DNA of 64,000 nucleotides, taken from Rhizorhapis sp036570425 (GTDB lineage: Bacteria > Pseudomonadota > Alphaproteobacteria > Sphingomonadales > Sphingomonadaceae). Shown here piece by piece: positions 43,117-52,076 of this stretch. How positions within the stretch are numbered: position 1 is the stretch's first letter; each line of letters opens with the position of its first letter. Where the stretch lies: assembly GCA_036570425.1 (NCBI GenBank), contig DATCYF010000023.1:62001-126000 (forward strand). The letters run 5' to 3'. Position numbers and translations under genes: made by a program. Below the pieces are notes generated by a model. That model did not search any database. It saw only the letters and a program-made list of their open reading frames with translations, and was not told where the DNA came from.

Positions 43117-45480
43117 TTACCAACGATAACCCACCGAGACGCCATAGGTTCGCGGATCGCCCACGGTGCCTTGGGCAACGCCGAACGATACCAGGAAGTC
43201 TGCGGAATTGGTGAGATAGCGCTTGTTCGTCAGGTTTCTGGCAAACACCGCGATCTCAACCGCGGGATCGTCCAGTTTGATTGCCGCGCGTCCGTTGAGC
43301 AGCCCATATCCCTTCACGATGCCAAACTGATTAGCCAGCGCATATTGATCCTTGACGCTTTGCGGCAATGTGTCGGCCGGGGTGTTCTGGTAGAAAGCGC
43401 GTGAGGAAATATAGGAATAGTCCAGATGCAGTGAAGCCTCGCCGAAGGAAGTGGGTACGGTCTGCGTTGCTCCAATGCGGGCCGTGACCTTGGGCAACTG
43501 GGGAAGCCGCTCGCCGCTTCTGTCGACAAGCACGGGAAGGCCGTTCACTATCTGGGTTTCGACAAAGGAACCATCGACATAGCTGCCCTTGAGCAGCGCC
43601 AGGTTGCCGGTGATTTCCATGCCGCTCCATGGCAATGCCGTAAGCTCGAACTCCGCGCCATGGATGTGGGCCTTGCCGGCGTTGACCACATATTGGGTCA
43701 GTGCCTGGAATTTGGGGTCGAAGGTATTGATGATGCGCTGCACATCGGATTGCCAGGCATAGAAGAAGGCGGCGTTCGCGCGCAGGCGTCGATCGAGAAG
43801 ATCGGCCTTGACCCCCACTTCGACGTCGCGAACATTTTCAGGCTTGAATGCCGGAGCGAAGGTGTCCCGGATGTTCCAGCCTCCCGACATTGAGGCGCCG
43901 CTGGTCTTGGCATAGACAAAGAGCGCGTCATTGATTTTATAATCCAGGCCCGCAGTCCACGCGGGATATTTGAACTTCGCTTTGCGGGTCTGGTCGCAGG
44001 GGCCACCCGGTACATCCCTGACGACCGCGCAGCTATCCGGGTCATCCCGGTCCGTCAGTGCGTGAATGACAAGCTCGCGGCTGTCCCAGGTATAGCGGAA
44101 GCCTGCTGTTGCTCTCAAACGATCAGTGAAATCATAGTTCAACTGACCGAATAATGCGTAGGATGTGCTGCGGATATTGCCGTCAGTATTGCGGGCTACG
44201 GGTGCGGCTGGATTAAGAAATCCGAATGACTTTGCGTCGGATCGCTCGGTGCCTTTCTCAATGAAATAATATGCGCCGGCTATCCAGTCGAGATCGCCTG
44301 CAGAACCATAAACCTGCAGTTCTTCACTGAACTGATGCTGGGCATAATCGCTTTTGAAGGACACCATGTTGATCGGCAAACCATCAAGATCAAGCGTCGT
44401 GCCCACCCTCGATTTCCGGTAGGCCGTGATGGACTTTATGGTTGCCGATCCCAGTTCGACCTCAACCGTTGCAGCGATACCCTTTGCCGTTGCCGCATCG
44501 AAAGGCGTGTCCAGATCGGCCTCGCCCGTGTCGTTATATCCGTAATTGCGGTAAAAATTCTTCTTTGTGGAAAGATATGGCGTGGGATCGAAACCCACAG
44601 CGTCGAACGCCTGCCCAACTGTGATGCCGCCAAGATCAAAGTCCGGGTTGACGGCGAGTGTCGTTGCCGTGTCACCGCTGTCGCGATAGCGCGAATAATC
44701 GCCAGCTATCGTCAGCGTCAGGGGAACGGCTTCAGGTGCCCATCGCAATGTCGCTCTGGCAAGATAATTGCTTCGGACATCGCCTGCCGGGCGATTGTTC
44801 AGGCGCACAAACCGGCCATAGCCGTCATGTTCGTCATAGCCGCCGACCAGACGGAGGGCCAATTCATCACCGTTCAGGGGGAAGTTGACGACGCCCTGGA
44901 GACGACGCTGGTCATAATTGCCAAGCTCTGCCTTCAAACTGCCTTCGAATTCTCCGGTGGGCGGATTGGAGATTATATTGATTGCGCCGCCGGTGGTATT
45001 GCGGCCAAACAGGGTGCCTTGCGGTCCACGCAGAACCTCGGCGCGCTGCACATCCAGCAGATCGAGATTTCCTGCGACGGGCCGGGCAATGTACACGCCA
45101 TCTACATAGGTGCCCACCGCCGGGTCTGCTGTTGAATTGGGTGAAACCTGCCCCTGTCCGCGAATGGAGAGAAAGATAACCGTGGATGGCCCTGAACCGC
45201 CAAGCCCCACGCTGAGGCTGGGGGTCGTTCGTTGCAAGTCGTCGACCATCTGCACCTGAGCCGTTTCCAGAGCTTCCTCATTCAATGCAGTGACGGCAAC
45301 CGGCGTGGTCTGAAGCGCCTCACTAGTGCGGCGCGCTGTAACGAGGATGTCCTGAATTTGGCCGCCAGCCTGCGGGGCGGAAGCGGAAGGCGCGGATTGC
45401 GCCAACGCCATACCGGGAAACGCCAGGGCAATAGCCGAAACGCAACCCATGTAGAAACCTGTACCCCTTTGCATTATCAC
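43117..45480 (-). CDS. TonB-dependent outer-membrane receptor
   Basis: A 787-residue protein with a signal peptide (residues 1-27, ending MALA), a plug domain (about 45-155; RGPQGTLFGRNTTGGAINIISN) and a 22-strand barrel ending in the aromatic YRW. This is the sphingomonad type used for uptake of hydrophobic or aromatic compounds and siderophores. GTG 45480 or ATG 45474 are both served by a GAGGAG site. Lying between a Rieske oxygenase gene and CMD/SDR genes, it likely imports the substrate of that pathway. Confidence 0.93.
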   Translation of the reverse strand: MIMQRGTGFYMGCVSAIALAFPGMALAQSAPSASAPQAGGQIQDILVTARRTSEALQTTPVAVTALNEEALETAQVQMVDDLQRTTPSLSVGLGGSGPSTVIFLSIRGQGQVSPNSTADPAVGTYVDGVYIARPVAGNLDLLDVQRAEVLRGPQGTLFGRNTTGGAINIISNPPTGEFEGSLKAELGNYDQRRLQGVVNFPLNGDELALRLVGGYDEHDGYGRFVRLNNRPAGDVRSNYLARATLRWAPEAVPLTLTIAGDYSRYRDSGDTATTLAVNPDFDLGGITVGQAFDAVGFDPTPYLSTKKNFYRNYGYNDTGEADLDTPFDAATAKGIAATVEVELGSATIKSITAYRKSRVGTTLDLDGLPINMVSFKSDYAQHQFSEELQVYGSAGDLDWIAGAYYFIEKGTERSDAKSFGFLNPAAPVARNTDGNIRSTSYALFGQLNYDFTDRLRATAGFRYTWDSRELVIHALTDRDDPDSCAVVRDVPGGPCDQTRKAKFKYPAWTAGLDYKINDALFVYAKTSGASMSGGWNIRDTFAPAFKPENVRDVEVGVKADLLDRRLRANAAFFYAWQSDVQRIINTFDPKFQALTQYVVNAGKAHIHGAEFELTALPWSGMEITGNLALLKGSYVDGSFVETQIVNGLPVLVDRSGERLPQLPKVTARIGATQTVPTSFGEASLHLDYSYISSRAFYQNTPADTLPQSVKDQYALANQFGIVKGYGLLNGRAAIKLDDPAVEIAVFARNLTNKRYLTNSADFLVSFGVAQGTVGDPRTYGVSVGYRW

Positions 45481-45501
45481 GATCTCCTCTCGTGTTCCGA
45501 A

Positions 45502-45603
45502 TTATTGTTCGTTGTTTTAGCGTTTCGCACTTCAAGCGAACCTCTGGTGAGCGAACGTCGGCTGGCCGTTCACAGCAGCTCGTTTGAGAATGCGTTATTG
45601 TTC
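45502..45603. repeat. Pair of 9-base direct repeats upstream of the TonB receptor
   Basis: TTATTGTTC occurs at 45502-45510 and again at 45595-45603 in the 152-base gap between the receptor and the Rieske oxygenase gene. The gap is AT-richer than its surroundings. The repeats may bind a regulator or be chance. Confidence 0.25.
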
Positions 45604-45632
45604 AGAATTTGCGTGGGTTGGATATTAGCGTG

Positions 45633-46847
45633 TCACCGCCTTTGCGCGCCGACATGTTCCTCCAACACAGGTGTGACACGTAGATGCTCAGGAATATTGG
45701 CCTGTCCAATCTTCCGGTCAATTTCCTCCTGATACCAATAGAGCGCCCGTTCCTGACACCCCATCATCACGCTGGGAAGAAAGCCGCTTTCCAGCGAGCG
45801 CTGAATTCCCGCAAACAGCCGGGTGTCTTCAGCGAGAATTTTAAGCGTGTTCGCCTTAGTGTCGGTCCAGAACTGGCGATCTTCGGCCGTATCGATTTTC
45901 CAGCCAAGCAAGGGGGCTTCCATGATGGTTTTCCGGGGCCCGACAGGCCAAAAGGTTTGCCAGGCAAAGCCGATGGGGTCCAGGGCGGTAAAGCCATTGG
46001 GGAAAAATGGCAGGCCTACCGTATGATCCTTGAACCGCTCGGTCGTTTCATGCGGAAGGGTCAGGCCGGTTCCGAATATCGTGTCGCCGCGCTTCTTCCG
46101 TGTGACAAATCGGGCATGGCCGCCTTTGAAGAGGGACACAACGAAGCTCTTGGAATCCAGATAAGGCGCCAAGGTGTCCTTGTGGATGGAATTGACGTGA
46201 TAGATTTCCAGGAAATTGTCGTAGGCTGCCTTCCAGTTACAGTCCATCTCGACGACTACGGTGTCTTTGACGACCAGATCCTCAAACGGGAAATCTGCTG
46301 TTTCCGCAGTGATGGGGGCAAAGAACTCAGCAAGCGGTTGCGCATTGTCATCCAGATTGATGAAGATCATTCCGCGCCAGGTCTCGCACCGGACGGGCAG
46401 CAAGCCATTTTCAGACTTTTCGAGGCAAGCAAAATTGTGCGCTTCGGGAACCGACACCAGCTTTCCGTCAATCGCATATCCCCAACTGTGATAGGGGCAA
46501 ACGAATCGCCGTTCGGTGCCGGTGGGTTCCTGCAATAGCGCAGCGCCGCGATGGCGGCAGATATTGTGGAACGCCCTGACCTCATCATCCAGGCCGCGGC
46601 TGATTATGATCGATTGGCCCAGCTTTTCGAACAGCTTGTAGGATCCCGGCTTGGGCAGTTCAGAGATATGTCCCGCGGTAAGCCATGTCTTGTGCCAGAC
46701 ATGCTGCATTTCCAGATCAAAAAATTGCGGGTCAATGTAGCGTCCGGTGGGGACGGCCGGGAGCGGTGGGAATGAGGGAGGATAAGTGGTGCGCTGCACC
46801 TCCTCCTCCACTGCATCATAGATCGCAAGGGATTCTATGTTATGCAT
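45633..46847 (-). CDS. Rieske non-heme iron oxygenase, alpha subunit
   Basis: A 404-residue ring-hydroxylating or demethylating oxygenase. The Rieske centre is C97-x-H99 and C117-x2-H120. The mononuclear iron site has H217 and H222 in DNFLEIYHVNSIH and an Asp in the later ED-TRLF segment. The size and the PxGSYKLFEKLGQ element fit the CntA/choline-type or general aromatic alpha subunits that work as homotrimers. No beta subunit, ferredoxin or reductase gene is nearby, so electrons must come from elsewhere. The substrate is unknown. Confidence 0.9.
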   Translation of the reverse strand: MHNIESLAIYDAVEEEVQRTTYPPSFPPLPAVPTGRYIDPQFFDLEMQHVWHKTWLTAGHISELPKPGSYKLFEKLGQSIIISRGLDDEVRAFHNICRHRGAALLQEPTGTERRFVCPYHSWGYAIDGKLVSVPEAHNFACLEKSENGLLPVRCETWRGMIFINLDDNAQPLAEFFAPITAETADFPFEDLVVKDTVVVEMDCNWKAAYDNFLEIYHVNSIHKDTLAPYLDSKSFVVSLFKGGHARFVTRKKRGDTIFGTGLTLPHETTERFKDHTVGLPFFPNGFTALDPIGFAWQTFWPVGPRKTIMEAPLLGWKIDTAEDRQFWTDTKANTLKILAEDTRLFAGIQRSLESGFLPSVMMGCQERALYWYQEEIDRKIGQANIPEHLRVTPVLEEHVGAQRR

Positions 46848-46869
46848 GATCCTCTACCTTCTACACGTT

Positions 46870-46895
46870 GTTATAGATTATTGCAGTATCATAAC
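46870..46895. promoter_or_regulatory. Imperfect palindrome in the divergent gap before the Rieske oxygenase gene
   Basis: GTTATAGAT (46870-46878) and ATCATAAC (46888-46895) form arms of 8 bases with one extra A. It lies 23 bases upstream of the oxygenase ATG, overlapping the likely -10 (TATAAC on the minus strand), a position suited to repression. The 231-base gap up to the divergent SDR shows nothing else clear. Confidence 0.4.
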
Positions 46896-47078
46896 CATAA
46901 ACCCGCTTCAAGCCGCCCGATGGGATGGCAAGCATCCATCTTGCGCAGGGGAAAGCAGGCTGCCTCACCTTGCTCACGATAGGTTTAGGCGAGCCGCCTT
47001 CGTGTTGAGCTAAGCATTGAGCGCATGGATGCGCGTCTGCCGTTCGCATGGATCGGTAAGAAGAATCGGGAGATTGGG

Positions 47079-47891
47079 ATGCAGCGGCTTAGAGACAAAG
47101 TGGCTTTCATTACTGGCGGAGCGGGCGGAATCGGGTCTGCCACGGCTGAACGGTTCGTGTCCGAAGGCGCCAGCGTCACCGTCGCGGACGTCAATGGTGA
47201 AGGCGCGCAGGCGGTCGCCAGGCGGCTGGGCGCCAAGGCGCATGCGGTTACGATCGATCTCGGCGATGAACAGTCGATCAAACGGGCCCTGAATGAAGCC
47301 CATGACCATTTCGGCCGTCTGGATATCCTCTTCAATAATGCGGCGCTGACCGACGCCGAGACCATGGGGGCAGATACCGATGTCACTGATATTCCGCTGG
47401 ATACGTGGAATCGCACGCTTCAGGTGAATGCCACTGGATTGATGCTGTGCTGCCGATATGCGATTCCGCTCATGAAGGCGGCAGGGGGCGGTTGTATTGT
47501 CAACACCGCATCGGGCTCGGGCTTGCTGGCCGACGTGTCGCGCGTGGCCTATGGCACGTCAAAGGCGGCGGTCATCTCGCTGACCCGCTATATTGCCACT
47601 CAGCATGGCAAGGATCGCATTCGTTGCAACGCCATCGCGCCGGGACCAATAGTAACGCCTCATACACGGGGCGTCGCCGGACCTCTGTTCGATATGATTG
47701 CGCGTCATATGCCCATGGGTGAACTGGGAACTCCGGAAGATGCAGCGGCGCTCGTGGCGTTTCTGGCGGCAGACGAATCGCGGTACATCAATGGAGAGAT
47801 CATTGTTCTGGATGGAGGCATGATGGCGCACCATGCCCATGTGCGGGACATGTGGGACTGGAATATGGAAGCGGGGCAGCAGAAGGAATAG
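47079..47891 (+). CDS. SDR-family NAD(P)-dependent oxidoreductase
   Basis: A 270-residue classical SDR. TGGAGGIGSA binds the cofactor, NNAAL is present, and the active site is Ser plus YGTSK. ATG 47079 has GGGAG 7 bases upstream; an in-frame ATG at 47025 lies in the divergent promoter region. It is transcribed away from the Rieske oxygenase gene and may oxidise a diol or alcohol product of that enzyme (inference). Confidence 0.9.
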   Translation: MQRLRDKVAFITGGAGGIGSATAERFVSEGASVTVADVNGEGAQAVARRLGAKAHAVTIDLGDEQSIKRALNEAHDHFGRLDILFNNAALTDAETMGADTDVTDIPLDTWNRTLQVNATGLMLCCRYAIPLMKAAGGGCIVNTASGSGLLADVSRVAYGTSKAAVISLTRYIATQHGKDRIRCNAIAPGPIVTPHTRGVAGPLFDMIARHMPMGELGTPEDAAALVAFLAADESRYINGEIIVLDGGMMAHHAHVRDMWDWNMEAGQQKE

Positions 47892-47970
47892 CTCTGGCAG
47901 CTTTGCCCGAGCAGCTTCCATGCGATTGCTGGCGGAACGGGAGCGCCTGTCATCAGGCGGAGCCATAGCC

Positions 47971-47990
47971 CCTTTTGTAAGTACAAAAGG
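47971..47990. promoter_or_regulatory. Perfect 9-base-arm palindrome between the SDR and dsbD
   Basis: CCTTTTGTA (47971-47979), AG, TACAAAAGG (47982-47990). No T-run follows on either strand, so it is more like an operator than a terminator. It is 79 bases after the SDR stop and 113 bases before the dsbD start. Confidence 0.5.
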
Positions 47991-48103
47991 CTGGCAGCGC
48001 ATGCGCAATGACGGTAACGGTCCCCAAGCTTTTGCGATAACGCCTCAGCGGCCGCTTCGGTCTTGCCGCTGGCGGGTCACGGAAGCAGGGATCGAGCAGG
48101 CAG

Positions 48104-50179
48104 ATGCGCATTTTTCATTTCCTTCTGAAGACAATGGCGGCGTTGGCGCTTCTTCTGCCCGCCGTTGCATCTGCACAGCTCATGTCCTCCGGGGAATTGC
48201 ATGTTCCCGCGTCATTGGTCGCCGAAACTGATCATCCTGCGCCGGGGCAGACGGTCACACTCGCCTTCACCATGAAGCCGCAGGCCGGTTGGCATGGCTA
48301 TTGGGAAAATCCCGGCGATGCTGGCAAGGGCATGACCCTCAAGTGGGACTTGCCGTCCGGTGTCACGGTAAGCGCATTGCGCTATCCTGTGCCGGAAACG
48401 CTGCTGATCTCCGGCCTCATGAATTATGTCTATGAGGACGACTACGCGCCGCTGGTGACGCTCACGGTGCCGCCGAATTTTGCGCCGGGCGACCGGCTTC
48501 CGATCCGGGTGCGTGCTGATTGGCTGTCCTGCACACACGAAATCTGCGTCCCCGAAGGCGATGATCTGTCCCTCGATCTCATAGTCGGGGCTGGCGAGAT
48601 TGATGCAAAAGAGCGGGTCGCGTTCGACGGCTTTCGAGCGCGCTTGCCCCGTCCTTTGGGAAGCGAGGGGCGTTTCGCCCGTGTCGGGGATCGGCTGCGG
48701 CTCGCAATTCCCTTTCCAGCAGGAGCCTCGATAGCGACGCCATATTTTTTTCCCACGACGGAAGGGGCCATCCGTTATGCAAGCCCCCAATCCGTGACTC
48801 GCAGTGGCGACTGGCTGATTGTTGAAACCGATGCAGCGGAATCTCCGCCAAGCGAATTGCACGGCGTTATCAAAACCGGTCCCCACAAAGGCCTGATCCT
48901 CACCGCCAAGCCGGGCGAGGTTCCGTCCGCCGGAACGCCTATCGCGGATGTAGGGCAGCCAGCGGACCAGGAGGCCGTGAGCTTTTCAGCTATTGTCCTG
49001 ACTTTGGCGGGCGCGCTGGTCGGCGGGCTGCTGCTCAATATCATGCCCTGCGTTTTTCCGATTCTGAGTCTCAAGGCACTCAAGCTGGCCAAGGCGGGGG
49101 GCGATGAACATGTCGTTCGGCGCGATGCTCTTGCCTATACGGCAGGCATTGTGCTGACCTGCCTGGCGTTGGGCGGAGCGCTGCTCGCGCTGCGGGCGGG
49201 CGGTGCGGCGATTGGCTGGGCCTTTCAGTTGCAGGACCCGCGCATCATTTTGTTGCTGCTCGTACTGGTGACTGCCATTGCCTTCAATCTGGCCGGGCTC
49301 TTCGAATTGAGCAGTGTCAATGCCGGGAGCAGTCTTGCGGAAAAGCCGGGCTCAGCCGGTTCTTTCTGGACCGGCGTGCTGGCGGCCTTCATTGCTACGC
49401 CTTGTACCGGACCTTTCATGGGCGCAGCCATGGGCGCGGCTCTGATCCTGCCTGTGCCTCTTGCGCTTGTGATTTTTGCCGGATTGGGTCTGGGCCTTGC
49501 TCTGCCATTTCTTCTCATCGCGTTCATCCCCGCCCTGCGTCGGGGATTGCCGAAACCAGGTCCCTGGATGGGCACTTTGCGGCGAGTCATGGCAGTGCCG
49601 ATGTTTCTGACCGCGATCGCCCTCGTCTGGCTATTGGGACGGCAGGCCGGAACGACGGGCATGACGATAGGTCTTGGCGTCGCTGCCGGCTCTGCGCTGC
49701 TGCTCTGGTGGGTAGGCATGCGACAGGCGCATGGACGTGGTGGCGCGTGGATCGTCAGCCTTGCCATGTTGCTGGTGTTGGCTGGTGGGGCGGCCCTGCT
49801 TCCCATGCGTAATGAAGCAGCGGCCGCAAAGAGCGGGGCGATCGCGCAGGATGAGGCGTTCAGCGAGGCGAGGCTTGCCGCGTTGCGTGCCGAAGGGCGG
49901 CCCGTCTTTCTTTATTTCACCGCCGATTGGTGCCTGACATGCAAGGCGAACGAGGCCGCCGCGATCGACCGCGCCGAAGTGCGTGACGCTTTCGCAAGGA
50001 AGCGGGTGGCGATGCTTGTGGGCGATTGGACCAATGCCGATCCGGAGATCAGCCGCTTTCTCGAACGTCATGGCCGTTCGGGGGTGCCGCTTTATCTTTG
50101 GTATGCGCCAGGTCAGGAGGCTCGGGTGCTGCCGCAAATACTCACGCCGTCGCTACTGGCGACGCTCCCCAAGGGCTGA
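48104..50179 (+). CDS. DsbD-family thiol:disulfide interchange protein
   Basis: A 691-residue inner-membrane protein that passes electrons from cytoplasmic thioredoxin to periplasmic thiols. A signal peptide (1-24) precedes the N-terminal periplasmic domain, which has its Cys pair in CTHEICVPE. The central membrane domain carries the redox cysteines in NIMPCVFP and IATPCTGPF. The C-terminal thioredoxin-like domain has WCLTCK. All three modules are intact. It may serve cytochrome c maturation (see ccmAB) or copper-site assembly. Confidence 0.92.
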   Translation: MRIFHFLLKTMAALALLLPAVASAQLMSSGELHVPASLVAETDHPAPGQTVTLAFTMKPQAGWHGYWENPGDAGKGMTLKWDLPSGVTVSALRYPVPETLLISGLMNYVYEDDYAPLVTLTVPPNFAPGDRLPIRVRADWLSCTHEICVPEGDDLSLDLIVGAGEIDAKERVAFDGFRARLPRPLGSEGRFARVGDRLRLAIPFPAGASIATPYFFPTTEGAIRYASPQSVTRSGDWLIVETDAAESPPSELHGVIKTGPHKGLILTAKPGEVPSAGTPIADVGQPADQEAVSFSAIVLTLAGALVGGLLLNIMPCVFPILSLKALKLAKAGGDEHVVRRDALAYTAGIVLTCLALGGALLALRAGGAAIGWAFQLQDPRIILLLLVLVTAIAFNLAGLFELSSVNAGSSLAEKPGSAGSFWTGVLAAFIATPCTGPFMGAAMGAALILPVPLALVIFAGLGLGLALPFLLIAFIPALRRGLPKPGPWMGTLRRVMAVPMFLTAIALVWLLGRQAGTTGMTIGLGVAAGSALLLWWVGMRQAHGRGGAWIVSLAMLLVLAGGAALLPMRNEAAAAKSGAIAQDEAFSEARLAALRAEGRPVFLYFTADWCLTCKANEAAAIDRAEVRDAFARKRVAMLVGDWTNADPEISRFLERHGRSGVPLYLWYAPGQEARVLPQILTPSLLATLPKG

Positions 50180-50182
50180 GCC

Positions 50183-50938
50183 ATGGCGAAAAAACGAGCC
50201 GACCAGTTGCTCTTCGATCGCGGTCTTGTCGAGAGCCGTAGCCGTGCGCAGGCCATGATCCTTGCCGGTCTAGTCTATTCGGGCGAGCGAAAGATCGAAA
50301 AGGCCGGACAACCGATGGCCGAAGATGCGACGATTGAACTGCGGGGTCGCGATCATCCCTGGGTTTCGCGCGGCGGGATCAAGCTGGCGCACGCCCTGGA
50401 TCATTTCAGCTGGGACGTGAATGACGCCGTAGCGATGGATGTAGGAAGCTCTACCGGCGGCTTCACCGACGTGCTGCTGACCAAAGGCGCGGCGCGGGTC
50501 TATGCGGTCGATAGCGGCACCAACCAGCTTGCCTGGAAATTACGGCAGGATGACCGGGTGATCGTCCATGAGCAGACCAGCGCCCGGATTTTGACGTGGG
50601 AGCATATCCCGGAGCCCATTGATCTTGTTGTCTGTGATGCCAGCTTCATCTCGCTTGCGAAGGTGTTGGAGCGGCCCCTCAGCTTTGCGGCGCCTTCCGC
50701 ACGCCTGATTGCGCTCATCAAGCCGCAGTTCGAAGCGGGACGCGCTGAAGTCGGCAAGGGCGGGGTTGTTCGCGACCCCGCGGTTCATGCACGCGTTTGC
50801 GCGGAGGTGCGCGATTGGGTAACGGCGCAAGGCTGGCAAGTCGCGGATATTGTGGAAAGCCCCATCACAGGGCCGGAGGGGAATGTGGAGTTCCTGATAG
50901 GCGCTTGCAGAAATCCTGTTACAATTTGCGACAACTGA
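50183..50938 (+). CDS. tlyA: TlyA-family RNA 2'-O-methyltransferase
   Basis: A 251-residue protein with an N-terminal S4 RNA-binding domain (residues 1-65) and an FtsJ-type Rossmann methyltransferase (DVGSSTGGFTDVLL). TlyA proteins methylate 16S and 23S rRNA; older annotations call them hemolysins. Starts 3 bases after the dsbD stop. Confidence 0.92.
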   Translation: MAKKRADQLLFDRGLVESRSRAQAMILAGLVYSGERKIEKAGQPMAEDATIELRGRDHPWVSRGGIKLAHALDHFSWDVNDAVAMDVGSSTGGFTDVLLTKGAARVYAVDSGTNQLAWKLRQDDRVIVHEQTSARILTWEHIPEPIDLVVCDASFISLAKVLERPLSFAAPSARLIALIKPQFEAGRAEVGKGGVVRDPAVHARVCAEVRDWVTAQGWQVADIVESPITGPEGNVEFLIGACRNPVTICDN

Positions 50939-50978
50939 CTTTCTTGCATTGCACAGGGATGCGCTTTAGCGATTGCTT

Positions 50979-52055
50979 GTGCCCAAAACCCGCATTCTCC
51001 TCTTTCTTGGACTCTGCCAATTCTTAGCCGCCTGTGGCGACGGCTCCGGGGAGCAGGCGACGCGTCCTGCTCCGCTGATCTCCGCTGCTCCTGTGTCCAG
51101 CATGCGCTTTGTGGACCGCATCAATGCGGTAGGAACGGCACTCGCCAATGAACAGGTGGTCATTTCCGCGCCTGTCACGGAGCGGGTGGTCAGCCTGAAT
51201 TTCGCCGATGGTGGCTATGTGCGACAGGGCCAGGTGATCGCGACGATGGCGCACAGCGAAGAGCAGGCCCAGCTTGCTGCCGCTACCGCACAGCAAAGGG
51301 AGGCAGGACAACAGCTCGAGCGCATTCGGACGCTCAAGGAGCGCGGCTTTGCCACGAATGCGAGCCTTGATGCACAGGTCGCTGCCTTTGGTTCAGCGCG
51401 CGCGGCAGCCGCTCAGGCGAAGGCCGCCATCGCCGACCGCGTGATCCGCGCTCCTTTTTCCGGGTGGGTTTCGCTCCGCAATGTGTCAGCTGGCGCCGTC
51501 ATTCCAGCGGGTACGGAAATAGCCACCATTAGCGATCTGTCTCAGATCAAGCTGGACTTCAGTATCCCCGAAACGCTGCTCGCCACTGTGCAGGAGGGGC
51601 AGGTCATAGAGGCGCAGGCTGCTGCATTTCCGGATCATCCGGTTCGCGGAAAAGTGCAGACCATTGATCCGGTGGTCAATCCTGCCACTCGCGCCGTAAC
51701 TATTCGCGCTATTTTGCCTAACCCGGATTTGCGGTTGAAGCCCGGCATGCTGCTGACGGTGCAGGTGGAGGCGGGCGCACATACCGCGCTGTCCGTTCCG
51801 GAGCTTGCCGTATTGGGGGACGGCGAGGACCGCTTCGTTTATATCGTGGACGATCAGGGGAAGGCCCAGCGAACAGAGGTCAGGACGGGCGCGCGGCAGG
51901 ATGGCCGCATCGAGATTGTCGACGGGTTGAGCCGCGGACAGAAAGTGGTGACAGACGGGATCGTCAAGCTGTCCGATGGCCTGCCTGTGCGGGTGACGAA
52001 GAACGCTGGAGCCGCTGGGTCCAAGGAAAATATGATGGCGGAACCGGGCGGCTGA
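50979..52055 (+). CDS. RND efflux periplasmic adaptor (membrane fusion protein), lipoprotein
   Basis: About 358 residues. The N-terminus is a lipoprotein signal with the lipobox LAAC (cysteine near residue 20), followed by the beta-barrel, lipoyl and alpha-hairpin parts of the HlyD/MexE-like fold. GTG 50979 is chosen over TTG 50973, with neither preceded by a strong site. It pairs with the RND pump directly downstream (21-base gap). Drug or solvent specificity cannot be read. Confidence 0.9.
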   Translation: MPKTRILLFLGLCQFLAACGDGSGEQATRPAPLISAAPVSSMRFVDRINAVGTALANEQVVISAPVTERVVSLNFADGGYVRQGQVIATMAHSEEQAQLAAATAQQREAGQQLERIRTLKERGFATNASLDAQVAAFGSARAAAAQAKAAIADRVIRAPFSGWVSLRNVSAGAVIPAGTEIATISDLSQIKLDFSIPETLLATVQEGQVIEAQAAAFPDHPVRGKVQTIDPVVNPATRAVTIRAILPNPDLRLKPGMLLTVQVEAGAHTALSVPELAVLGDGEDRFVYIVDDQGKAQRTEVRTGARQDGRIEIVDGLSRGQKVVTDGIVKLSDGLPVRVTKNAGAAGSKENMMAEPGG

Positions 52056-52076
52056 TGGTCATGGCGGACTGATCAT

